A stretch of DNA of 42,492 nt from an uncultured Schlesneria sp. (GTDB lineage Bacteria > Planctomycetota > Planctomycetia > Planctomycetales > Planctomycetaceae). Under the pieces are notes generated by a model. The model saw nothing but the letters and a program-made list of their open reading frames with translations, ran no database searches and had not been told where the DNA came from. Below, piece by piece: positions 24,414-33,548 of the stretch. Location: NCBI GenBank assembly GCA_903834925.1, contig CAILLA010000104.1:1-42492 (forward strand). Reading direction: 5' to 3'. Each line of letters begins with the position of its first letter. The stretch's first letter is position 1. A program made the translations under genes and the position numbers.

Positions 24414-25030
24414 TCAGGTATCAATCCAACGAGCGATAATGGACCGAACGCCAACACTATGCTCATACAGATGCTTTCCACCTTCCCAGAATCCACCAAA
24501 TTTCGCTTCGTACGGAGACCATAAGTCGATCATTCCAGGCTGAGGGCGATCGTAACCTTGCGGCGTATCTTTAGGCATGCCGGGCCTGACGTGACGAACA
24601 ACATCAAAGCTTTTTTCGGGTGACACTTTCAGGTGCCACTTTCCCGTCATGTACGTCCGATACCTTCGGCCTTCAGGTAGTTTGGCCGCCAGCGGCCCGC
24701 TTGTCGCTCTTGTTCCGCCGTGTCGTAAATCGACTGCGCTCGCCAGGCCGAACGACCCGTGAGAAGCATTGATCGGCTTGCAATACAGACAGCAGGCGAC
24801 CAGCTTCCCAGGTTGTAACAATGAGTGAATGTGGTTCCGGCAGCGACAAGCCTGTCCAAGTTCGGGGTCTGGATTTCCGAATTCCCTAATGACCGAATCG
24901 TGTCGACCGCCTGATCGTCGGTCAATAAAAACAGGATGTTTGGTTTGTCAACGGCCTGCGATTCGTCCGCTCCCCAGACAAATGCCGGAGCTGAAAGCAG
25001 AACAAGAATCAAGGCAGCCGTGATTCGCAT
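24414..25030 (-). pseudogene. sulfatase, frameshifted and 3'-truncated
   Basis: The start at ATG 25030 gives a signal peptide (ITAALILVLLSAPAFVWGA) and the sulfatase N-terminus: KPNILFLLTDDQ with the metal-binding DD, TPNLDRLVAAGTTF, and CIASRSMLLTGR, the formylglycine motif (Cys 82). The frame breaks near 24662: LKAEG should continue directly to YRTYMTGKWHLK, which lies in the neighbouring frame, so one base is missing. The second frame then covers SPYEAKFGGFWEGGKHL and stops at 24414. Intact relatives have ~450-500 residues, so over half is gone. Not functional. Confidence 0.85.
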
Positions 25031-25320
25031 GATTGGGACTTTCCAATTGAGATCGCATCGTTTTTCAAAGCAATCTTCAGGGCACATCATTGCGTCTAAC
25101 GATTCTATCGTCCTCACCTCGCTTCGTCCTTTGGGTCAACGCCAAGAAGCTGAATCAAGATATGCGCGGAGGCTGGAAACCTCTGCTACAAAAGACTCAT
25201 CACCTTGTCTGGTCTAAACCCGACGTTACCGTGGGAGATGTTTCCACGTGTTTTGCGGTAACCTGCTGAAGTCTGTATGCTCCGCGCACGAATTGATTTG
25301 TTACAGGAGCATTGTGTTAA
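25031..25320. other. divergent leader region before tgt
   Basis: About 290 bases between the sulfatase pseudogene and tgt. AGGAG at 25305-25309 serves tgt. I see no other gene here. Confidence 0.5.
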
Positions 25321-26439
<1,119 letters not shown>

Positions 26440-26598
26440 GATGCCGAACCGTCTCACATCGGGACTTTTTGAAATTCCGCTGGAAGATGGGTGTTATCCG
26501 CGATGGATCGTGAGTGAAATCGCGACCATTATTGTGGTTTTTAGCCTGAAATCGTGGTATTCACGATCGGGCACCGACCTGATTAGACAGGAATAACG

Positions 26599-26961
26599 TT
26601 GAACTGTTTCAGCCTTTTATTCGTGCTTGCCGAAGGAGATGCCGCCAAAGCAACTCCTGCGAATGATAACTTTTTCTGGATTATTCTGCCTCCTTTGGCA
26701 GTGATTATGCTTTTGTACGTATTGATGGATTCACCGCAACGGCGCGAAAAGGCGAAGCGCGACGCGATGATGAAAAATCTCAAGAAGGACGACCGCGTGG
26801 TAACGATCGGTGGGATACTAGGGAGCGTGGCAAACATCAGCCAGGACGGCAAGGAAGTGACTCTTAAAGTCGATGATGGGACTCGAATTCGATTTCGTCG
26901 CTCGGCGATTGCCGAGGTTGTCACGGGTGAAATGACGCCTGACGTTGTAAAACCACTCTAA
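26599..26961 (+). CDS. yajC: preprotein translocase subunit YajC
   Basis: This 120-residue protein has one transmembrane helix (FFWIILPPLAVIMLLYVLM, about residues 25-43). The conserved YajC body follows: SPQRREKAKRDAMMKNLKKD, DRVVTIGGILGSVANI and VTLKVDDGTRIRFRRSAI. YajC associates with SecDF in the inner membrane. The start is TTG 26599 with CAGGA seven bases upstream; the first ATG comes only after the membrane helix has begun. Unlike many YajC proteins it has a short secreted-type lead (CFSLLFVLAEGDA). It lies 160 bases after tgt and 134 before secDF, as expected for this cluster. Confidence 0.95.
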   Translation: MNCFSLLFVLAEGDAAKATPANDNFFWIILPPLAVIMLLYVLMDSPQRREKAKRDAMMKNLKKDDRVVTIGGILGSVANISQDGKEVTLKVDDGTRIRFRRSAIAEVVTGEMTPDVVKPL

Positions 26962-27095
26962 TGTCATAGCGGGCTGGGCGAATTCGCTCGACCGGTCTCA
27001 TTTTTCCGCTTCTCACGAGTTTTTTGGGCAGCCCCCAGTCTCGTGCGTTAATTCAGATTCAAACGCAGACACATTTTCGGAACTGGAATTCACGA

Positions 27096-30092
27096 ATGGA
27101 TGGAATCGGGCAATCACTGTTGTTGATGCAAGCGGGAACCTCCGGGCGCTTGGGATTAGTGCTGCTGTTTATGGCCATTGTCTTCGTCGTTCCCTTTCTA
27201 TTAGGGGGATTGATTGGACGATTGCTGAAGTTGGACGATCTCTCGACGAAAATCGGGGTCGTGCTGTTCGCGATTTTTGCTTCGCTGGCACCATTCCTGT
27301 TTGTTATGTGCCAGGGGCTTTCCTGGCGAACGGCGATTCCGCTGGGTATTGACCTGGCCGGGGGGACAAACCTCGTCTACGGCATTGATAACGAAGCGGC
27401 CGAGCGGCAGCAGAAGAAAGAGCCCGGCAAGTCAATTCCTGTCGCCACCATCGACAAGATGGTCTCGGCAATCTCAAAACGAATCAATCCATCGGGGGCG
27501 GAAGAAGTCACCGTTCGACGTGTTGGTAATGATCGCATCGAAATCATTATTCCTGGTGCCGATCCCGATCTCGTGGAACAGAAGAAGCGGTTGATTACGA
27601 AGCTGGGAAGCCTCGAATTCGGAATCGTCGCTAATGATAAGGATCACCAGTCCACAATCGAGACTGCATTGCGTTTGCCGCCCGGGGTTAACGAAGTTCG
27701 CAATCTGGATCAGCGAGTGATTGCGTCGTGGACAGACGTTGTTGAAAGCAAGGTTGATCAAAGTGGTCGTCAGGCTGTACGTCAAGTCGAACGAACAGAT
27801 GAAGCCACAGGCAAAACGGTTGCGGTTGCGCAATACCTGATCATGCATAAACCGCCTGAATACACCGTTACCGGAAAGTACTTGACGAGCGCTTCGCCAA
27901 GTCGCGACCAGAATGGCAATCCATCTGTCATGTTCCGGTTTAATCCGCGAGGAGCCGCATTGTTCGGTGCTCTCACTCAAGAGAACCTGCCCGACACAAC
28001 GGATAATTTTCATCGGCACCTTGCCATTCTTCTTGACGGAAAAGTTCATTCAGCACCTCGGATCAACTCCCGAATCACTGATAGCGGGACGATTGAGGGG
28101 CGGTTCGACATGAAGGAAGTCTTGGAACTCGTCGGGGTCCTGAACGCTGGTGCGTTGGAAGTACCTCTGAAACAGGCACCGATTTCCGAATTTACCATCA
28201 GCCCACTGCTCGGCGTTGACGTTCAGGAAAAGGGGATTAATGCGATCGTCTTTTCCGCTCTGGTCGTCTTCGCATTCGTGCTGATTTATTATCGATTAGC
28301 AGGTTTAATTGCCGCACTGAGTCTTGTGTTGAACCTGTTGCTCGTCGTCGGTTCAATGGCCTTTATTTCGGCCACGTTTACACTTCCAGGCTTGGCCGGT
28401 CTGGTATTAACCATCGGTATGGCGGTCGATTCAAACGTGCTGATTTACGAGCGTATGCGAGAAGAATTCGCTCGTGGTGCCAGTTTCCGAATGGCGATTC
28501 AAAACGGCTTTGACAAAGCGTTTGCCGCGATCGTCGACAGTAACGTCGCCTCGTTGATTACTGCCGTGATTCTCTACATGATCGGTACCGACCTGATCCG
28601 CGGGTTTGCGGTTTCCTTGTTCATCGGTCTCTCGATGAGTCTCTTCTCAGTGCTGTACTTTGGCCACCTCGCCTTTGACATCATTGAACGTAAGCGATAC
28701 GCCAAAAAACTGACGATGATGCAATTTCTGGGCGAAACCAAGATCGACTTCCTCAGCTACCAGGGAATTGCCTTTTTCTGTTCGGGAGCTTTGATCCTGG
28801 CAGGTTTGGCCGCACTATTTGTTCGCGGCAGCGCGAATATGGATATCGACATGAGCGGCGGTACGATGGCGACGCTTGAGTTTGTGGAAAAGCAAGGGAT
28901 TGGCGACATTCGCAGCCGTTTGGAGTCGGCCTTTCCGAAAGGTGTGAGCCTCGAACAACTGACGCTCGCTGGTGAAGATCAGAAAGCGGGAAAACGATAC
29001 CGAATCCGCACATCTGAGACCGATCGCAAGACCGTGATCGAACAGATCAATCAGGCATTCGGAGACAGCCAACATGCTGTTGTTCGAGTGGCAGTTGACG
29101 ACATTGCGATGTCCGTCAGTGACAAGCTTAGCGGAGATTCCGCAAGATTTTCAAAAGGTCCGCAGGCCGTCGTGAAACTGAACGGCGGAATGTCGGTTGA
29201 AACGTTCCTGGCGTATGTGACTGAGACGCTTGAAACGAACAATGCCGCATCGAAGAAGTATTCTTCAGCTTCGTCGCTGATTCAGATCAAAGGGACCACG
29301 GAAGTAGCGAAAGATCCTGTTGCTTCGGCGGACCCCAAACACAAAACGCCAAACAAATATACGGAACTGGTCATCAATGCGACTCCTGAAATCGCCGAGC
29401 AAGATCTGGCTGATGGCCTGAAACTGATACAGGATCGACTCAAGACAGAACCGGTTCTCGACGAAGTGAACTCGTTTGATACCTCGGTCGCCAATGAAAC
29501 CAAGTCCAGCGCACTTCTGGCGATCCTGGCCAGCCTGATCATGATCGTGATCTACATCTGGTTCCGGTTTGAAAAGGTCTATTTCGGACTTGCCGCTGTT
29601 GTTGCATTGGCGCACGACGTGCTCGTCACTTTGGGCGCCATTGCACTCGGGGCGTACCTTAGCAAGACGCCAATCGGCCCGCTCTTGATGCTGGAAGACT
29701 TCAAGATCAACATGAATCAGATCGCCTGCTTGCTCACGATCGTCGGTTATTCATTGAACGACACCATCGTGATCTTCGACCGTATCCGTGAAATCAAGGG
29801 GAAAAACCCGAACATTACTTACGACATGATCAATCTCAGCGTGAACCAGACACTCTCGCGAACGTTGCTGACCGCATTGACGACATTCATGGTCGTCGTA
29901 GTCCTGTATGTCGCTGGTGGTGAAGGGATTCACGGCTTCGCATTTTCGATGATCGTCGGTGTGATCACAGGCTGTTACAGCACCGTGTACATTGCCAACC
30001 CTGTATTGCTTTGGCTGGTAAATCGCGAGGCCGCTTTGCGAGCACCAGCACAACGAACGTCAGGACGGCTTGCGAAACCTGGGGCCGCTTAG
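27096..30092 (+). CDS. secDF: fused protein translocase subunit SecDF
   Basis: This ~998-residue fusion has the SecD half first. An N-terminal helix (LGLVLLFMAIVFVVPFLLGG) and a second helix precede GIDLAGGTNLVYG, the SecD D1 motif, then the periplasmic P1 head (ISKRINPSGAEEVTVRRVG) and the six-helix core (VFSALVVFAFVLIYY, GLVLTIGMAVDSNVLIYERM). The SecF half begins about residue 550 with its own DIDMSGGTMATLEF motif and ends with CLLTIVGYSLNDTIVIFDRI. SecDF uses the proton gradient to pull exported proteins out of SecYEG. The frame opens at TTG 27024; I choose ATG 27096, close before the first helix, with GGAA upstream. A ~70-residue Lys-rich insert lies in the SecF periplasmic part. Confidence 0.96.
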   Translation: MDGIGQSLLLMQAGTSGRLGLVLLFMAIVFVVPFLLGGLIGRLLKLDDLSTKIGVVLFAIFASLAPFLFVMCQGLSWRTAIPLGIDLAGGTNLVYGIDNEAAERQQKKEPGKSIPVATIDKMVSAISKRINPSGAEEVTVRRVGNDRIEIIIPGADPDLVEQKKRLITKLGSLEFGIVANDKDHQSTIETALRLPPGVNEVRNLDQRVIASWTDVVESKVDQSGRQAVRQVERTDEATGKTVAVAQYLIMHKPPEYTVTGKYLTSASPSRDQNGNPSVMFRFNPRGAALFGALTQENLPDTTDNFHRHLAILLDGKVHSAPRINSRITDSGTIEGRFDMKEVLELVGVLNAGALEVPLKQAPISEFTISPLLGVDVQEKGINAIVFSALVVFAFVLIYYRLAGLIAALSLVLNLLLVVGSMAFISATFTLPGLAGLVLTIGMAVDSNVLIYERMREEFARGASFRMAIQNGFDKAFAAIVDSNVASLITAVILYMIGTDLIRGFAVSLFIGLSMSLFSVLYFGHLAFDIIERKRYAKKLTMMQFLGETKIDFLSYQGIAFFCSGALILAGLAALFVRGSANMDIDMSGGTMATLEFVEKQGIGDIRSRLESAFPKGVSLEQLTLAGEDQKAGKRYRIRTSETDRKTVIEQINQAFGDSQHAVVRVAVDDIAMSVSDKLSGDSARFSKGPQAVVKLNGGMSVETFLAYVTETLETNNAASKKYSSASSLIQIKGTTEVAKDPVASADPKHKTPNKYTELVINATPEIAEQDLADGLKLIQDRLKTEPVLDEVNSFDTSVANETKSSALLAILASLIMIVIYIWFRFEKVYFGLAAVVALAHDVLVTLGAIALGAYLSKTPIGPLLMLEDFKINMNQIACLLTIVGYSLNDTIVIFDRIREIKGKNPNITYDMINLSVNQTLSRTLLTALTTFMVVVVLYVAGGEGIHGFAFSMIVGVITGCYSTVYIANPVLLWLVNREAALRAPAQRTSGRLAKPGAA

Positions 30093-30152
30093 TCGAAAAG
30101 GCCGATTGATTTGTTGCGGTTGGCAATGGCCTGGGATCGCGTGCCGACTGAA

Positions 30153-30197
30153 ATGGGACTTATGTGACACATGGGACACATGGGACTTATGGGACTG
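30153..30197. repeat. five tandem 9-bp units (ATGGGACTT type)
   Basis: Units ATGGGACTT, ATGTGACAC, ATGGGACAC, ATGGGACTT, ATGGGACTG lie head to tail. The last two form the left stem of the terminator that follows. Confidence 0.8.
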
Positions 30198-30246
30198 ATT
30201 ATTAGTCTTATCAGTCGCATCGGTCCCATAAGTCCCATTCTTTTAT
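30180..30246. terminator. bidirectional terminator after secDF
   Basis: ATGGGACTTATGGGAC (30180-30195) pairs perfectly with GTCCCATAAGTCCCAT (30223-30238) around a 27-base loop, followed by TCTTTTATT. It sits between the convergent secDF and histidine kinase genes and can serve both. Confidence 0.75.
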
Positions 30247-31977
30247 TCAAGACATCGTTCGTCCGCCGGCCGGCATCGCATCTTCTAATCGTGGCCAGGC
30301 AAGTACAAAACGAGATCCTTCTCCGAGACGACTTTCGACGGTGATTTCACCGCCGTGCTCGCGGATGATTTTTTGACTAACGGCGAGCCCCAACCCCGTA
30401 CCCCGCGCCCCTTTTGTCGATTCAAACACGTTAAAGATCCGTTGTAACTGGTCCTCGACGATCCCAGGCCCGTTATCAGCAACTGAAACCCAGAACATGT
30501 CGGATTCCAAATCAAGACCCGTTTCAATCTTGACGGTAGCGTGGTCGGAGCCTTCGACGGCATCGATCGCATTCGTCACGATATTCAGAATCGCTCGATG
30601 AATCCCCTCGGGATCGAATGTGCTCAATGGCAGGTTCGCTGCCGGCTCGAAGCGTAAATCGACCGAGCATTCGACTGCGCGAGCCTGCATCAGCTCAAAC
30701 ACTTCATGGACAGTCTCATTCAATTGCGCCTGCTGGTAAGCTGGCTTCCGTTCTTTGCTGAAGGTCAGCATGTCCATCACCAGATTATAAATCCGGTTCT
30801 GATTCTTTTCGACAACGTGCCATCCCTTGCGAACCAGCTCTTCATTGTGATCGTTAAGTCCCATATCGATCAAATAGCTACCGCCGCGAACCCCCTGCAA
30901 AATATTTTTAATGTGGTGGCTGAGGGTGGCGATGGTCTGCCCCATGGCAGCCATCCGTTCGGCTTTCACAAACGCATGCTGATAGCGATGATTCTCGACT
31001 GCTAATGCCGTTTGCCGACCGATCGCAATCAGCAATCGTAATTGGTCTTCTCGAAATCCCGAGGTCTTTTCTCGTGGCATCAGCAATGAGTCTGCGGGCG
31101 TGGTGATATCGACGTAGATGACACCCATTAACTGATGACGTCCCTGCATGGGAACGCACATCGCTTCGCGAATTCCCGCTTGAAAAATACTGTCGGTTGG
31201 ATCAAAGCGGCTATCGTGCTGGGCATCCGTCGTACGGACCCCCTGGCTCGATTTCAGCACGTAATCCACGATTGTCCGCGAGATCGGCATCCGGGCACCC
31301 GGGATTCCTGCGATCCGCTGACTGGTAACCTGTGGACGAATTTCGCCTGATTGAGGGTCTGTCAACAAGACGCATCCGCGGTCAGCGAAGACCGCCGACA
31401 CGGTCAGATCCAGCGTTCGTTGCAATGATTGTTCAAGCGATGACGAAGGTCGAGCGACTTCCTCGGCAATCCGATAAAGTACGGACAGGCTGTTTGGCGA
31501 GTCAGCCGCCTCATCTTTCGACGGTACTGCGGCCTCAACATTCTCCTGACCCATGTGCGTCACGATGCTCGATCGATCGGCGGGATCGTGACGCCGTAAC
31601 AAATTGACCCGGTCTGCCGCGTTATCTTTCCATCCGTCCCGGGACGCATCGCTGAACAACAGCAACGTATTGCCGAGCTGAATTTGGTCCCCGTCAACCA
31701 ATACGTGCGAACGGATGGTGGTCCCGTTGACCCTTGTCCCGTTGGAACTATTACGATCCGTCAGCACAAAATTGTCTTTGACGCGTTGGATCGTCGCGTG
31801 ATTCCGGGAAACCTCGCTATCCAGGATGCGAATGTCATTGCGCGCATCCCGGCCCATCGCCAGCGGGCGATCTCCTAACTCGAAGCGAGCGCCCTGTTCA
31901 ACGCCCTCAACGACGAGCAATGAGGCATTCTTCACGACGACGACATCCCGATCGACACGACTCTCGAACCATCGCAA
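30247..31977 (-). CDS. FHA-GAF sensor histidine kinase
   Basis: This 576-residue cytoplasmic protein has an FHA domain at residues 18-110 (MGRDARNDIRI, SEVSRNHATI, RNSSNGTRVNG: the phosphothreonine-binding Arg, Ser, Asn set). A GAF domain follows at ~165-330 and a dimerisation helix with SHHIKN (phospho-acceptor His 354). The ATPase domain at ~450-565 carries NIVTNAIDAVE (N box), DNGPGI (G1) and GTGLGLAVSQKI (G2). There is no transmembrane helix, so input comes through FHA and GAF. The start is uncertain: TTG 31977 opens the frame and GTG 31935 would start closer to the FHA domain; neither has a good Shine-Dalgarno. It lies 124 bases after the receiver gene, on the same strand. Confidence 0.88.
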   Translation of the reverse strand: MRWFESRVDRDVVVVKNASLLVVEGVEQGARFELGDRPLAMGRDARNDIRILDSEVSRNHATIQRVKDNFVLTDRNSSNGTRVNGTTIRSHVLVDGDQIQLGNTLLLFSDASRDGWKDNAADRVNLLRRHDPADRSSIVTHMGQENVEAAVPSKDEAADSPNSLSVLYRIAEEVARPSSSLEQSLQRTLDLTVSAVFADRGCVLLTDPQSGEIRPQVTSQRIAGIPGARMPISRTIVDYVLKSSQGVRTTDAQHDSRFDPTDSIFQAGIREAMCVPMQGRHQLMGVIYVDITTPADSLLMPREKTSGFREDQLRLLIAIGRQTALAVENHRYQHAFVKAERMAAMGQTIATLSHHIKNILQGVRGGSYLIDMGLNDHNEELVRKGWHVVEKNQNRIYNLVMDMLTFSKERKPAYQQAQLNETVHEVFELMQARAVECSVDLRFEPAANLPLSTFDPEGIHRAILNIVTNAIDAVEGSDHATVKIETGLDLESDMFWVSVADNGPGIVEDQLQRIFNVFESTKGARGTGLGLAVSQKIIREHGGEITVESRLGEGSRFVLAWPRLEDAMPAGGRTMS

Positions 31978-32101
31978 CCAAAAATCGGTTCACGCGCGAT
32001 GTACCGTATCATATCCGATGGGAAAGAAAACGAGGATGCTGTCGGGGTGTTGAAGAATGATTCTAAAAAAGAGGAACGCCTCGATTTTTTATTGGACCAA
32101 A

Positions 32102-32443
32102 TCAGGCTGCGGGAGGAAGAGCCAGCAAGTCTTCGATCGTTTGAAGCAATTCTGGATACTGGAATGGTTTAGCGAGAAAGCGGTCTCGTTCATCAACGGG
32201 TGTTTTGACGGAACCGATCAAAATTCGATGCGATTCGCCAAAACAGGACGCTGTTGCTGCGCCAGATTCTTCGTCGAGGTCAATGACAACAACGTGCGGT
32301 GATTTTTCTTCAGCCGGCAGCCGACTGACCTGCGCACTGCGGGTCCGTTCGACATTCGTTCCTCGCGGCCCGAGAACCGCCTTCAGAACGGCTTCGGTGT
32401 CCGAAATACCGTCAATTACCAACACATGGGGTGCTGAATTCAC
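32102..32443 (-). CDS. stand-alone response-regulator receiver domain
   Basis: This 113-residue protein consists only of a CheY-like receiver. VLVIDG provides the first acidic site (Asp 11) but the usual second acid is Gly. VVVIDLDEES gives the phospho-acceptor Asp 55; LIGSV has the Ser position; FLAKPFQYPELLQTI has the conserved Lys 92 before Pro. There is no output domain. It immediately precedes the FHA-GAF kinase on the same strand, so the pair likely forms a two-component system in which the receiver acts by protein contact. The weakened acidic pocket may lower metal binding. The start is ATG 32443; the upstream region is shared with the divergent TPR lipoprotein gene. Confidence 0.75.
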   Translation of the reverse strand: MNSAPHVLVIDGISDTEAVLKAVLGPRGTNVERTRSAQVSRLPAEEKSPHVVVIDLDEESGAATASCFGESHRILIGSVKTPVDERDRFLAKPFQYPELLQTIEDLLALPPAA

Positions 32444-32492
32444 TCCGCCGTCCTTCCCTGGGTGGCAGTCCTGCTATCATCGGTGTTACAGC

Positions 32493-32511
32493 CCAGCCAA
32501 TCCTTGGCTGG
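32493..32511. promoter_or_regulatory. hairpin in divergent promoter region
   Basis: CCAGCCA-ATCCT-TGGCTGG is a perfect 7+5+7 inverted repeat lying between the divergent receiver gene and the TPR lipoprotein gene. It may be an operator or a transcript hairpin; nothing further can be said. Confidence 0.35.
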
Positions 32512-32617
32512 TCAGCAACGGAAGCAGGTTGTAGTGTGAAGTGGAAATCCTGTCAAAACCAATCTGAACCGAGAAAAACAGCTGTTCAGTCAATTCAATC
32601 TGATACCGGAAAACAAC

Positions 32618-33385
32618 ATGTGGAATAAGTTTTTGCTCATCCTGATTCCTTTCGGTGTTCTCGCGGCGCAAGAAGCGGTATCGCCACCTGATACTTCGCC
32701 GCTGTCGGATGATCGCGTTGCGGAACTGACGAAGTCGTTTCAGAAATCACTCGACGAATCATCTGACTTCATCGAGAAAAACCCGACATCACTGAAAGGT
32801 TACTCGCAACGTGGCGATGCACTGTTCTTTCTTGGTCGATTCAAGGAGGCGGTGAAAGACTATGACAAGATGATCGAACTGGACGAGACCGAACTGGCTT
32901 CACACTGGCGACGGGGGATCGCTCTGTTTTATGCCGGTCGATACAAGGATGCCGCAGCGCAGTTTGAAAGCTACCATTCGTTTGACCAGATTGATCGCGA
33001 AAATGGCATCTGGCGCTATCTTTCTCAGCACCAGGCGGATGGTCGAGTCAAAGCCAGACAGGGTTTGTTGAAGTACCAGAAAGACGACCGCGAGCCATTT
33101 CCTGCAGTCTACAAGTTATTCGCAGGAACCATGACGCCTGATCAGATTATGAACGAGATCGCCGAGGCTGATCTCTCGAAGTCAGAACGCGAAAAACGCC
33201 TGTTTTATGCCAATCTTTATATCGGCCTGAATCACGGGGTTGAGGGTGAAAATGATCTGGCCCAAAAACACCTTGCATTAGCGACACAGAACAAGTGGGG
33301 GCCGATTGCTGGTTACGGCCCGAACTACATGTGGCACGTCGGCCGATTGCACGAAGCACAGCTACGGAAGAACAAGGGCGAGTGA
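32618..33385 (+). CDS. secreted TPR protein, NlpI-like
   Basis: This 255-residue protein has a signal peptide (MWNKFLLILIPFGVLAAQEA), apparently without a lipobox Cys. The mature part contains tetratricopeptide units at ~55-125: LKGYSQRGDALFFLGRFKEA, VKDYDKMIELDETELASHWR and RGIALFYAGRYKDAAAQFES. The C-terminal half (REKRLFYANLYIGLNHGVEG, LAQKHLALATQNK) is a further TPR-like pair, a layout seen in NlpI-like proteins that regulate envelope proteases and peptidoglycan hydrolases. The exact role is not known here. It is divergent from the two-component genes and convergent with the ABC exporter. Confidence 0.75.
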   Translation: MWNKFLLILIPFGVLAAQEAVSPPDTSPLSDDRVAELTKSFQKSLDESSDFIEKNPTSLKGYSQRGDALFFLGRFKEAVKDYDKMIELDETELASHWRRGIALFYAGRYKDAAAQFESYHSFDQIDRENGIWRYLSQHQADGRVKARQGLLKYQKDDREPFPAVYKLFAGTMTPDQIMNEIAEADLSKSEREKRLFYANLYIGLNHGVEGENDLAQKHLALATQNKWGPIAGYGPNYMWHVGRLHEAQLRKNKGE

Positions 33386-33414
33386 TAATTTGTGAAACTT
33401 CTCAAACACGATAC

Positions 33415-33514
33415 TGTGCCACTGCTTTGGAGTCCTCGGAAAAGCAGTGTCTTCGCCTTTCGTTTTCAGAGACAAAGAGCACTGCTTGACCGAAGACGGT
33501 CAAGCAGTGGCACA
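33415..33514. repeat. 100-bp compound inverted repeat
   Basis: TGTGCCACTGCTT (33415-33427) and AAGCAGTGGCACA (33502-33514) are perfect inverted ends. Inside each end there is another hairpin: ACTGCTTTGGAG...AAAAGCAGT (33421-33448) and CACTGCTTGACCG-AAGA-CGGTCAAGCAGTG (33480-33509). It lies between the convergent TPR and ABC genes and may terminate both, but the multi-arm form is typical of mobile palindromic repeats. Confidence 0.8.
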
Positions 33515-33548
33515 GTTTCGGAAGAAGACCTAATTGCCTTACCGCCTG

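Noticed and set aside
26440-26598. Small gene between tgt and yajC
   Set aside because: The open frame overlaps the 3' end of tgt and has no ribosome-binding site or recognisable content.
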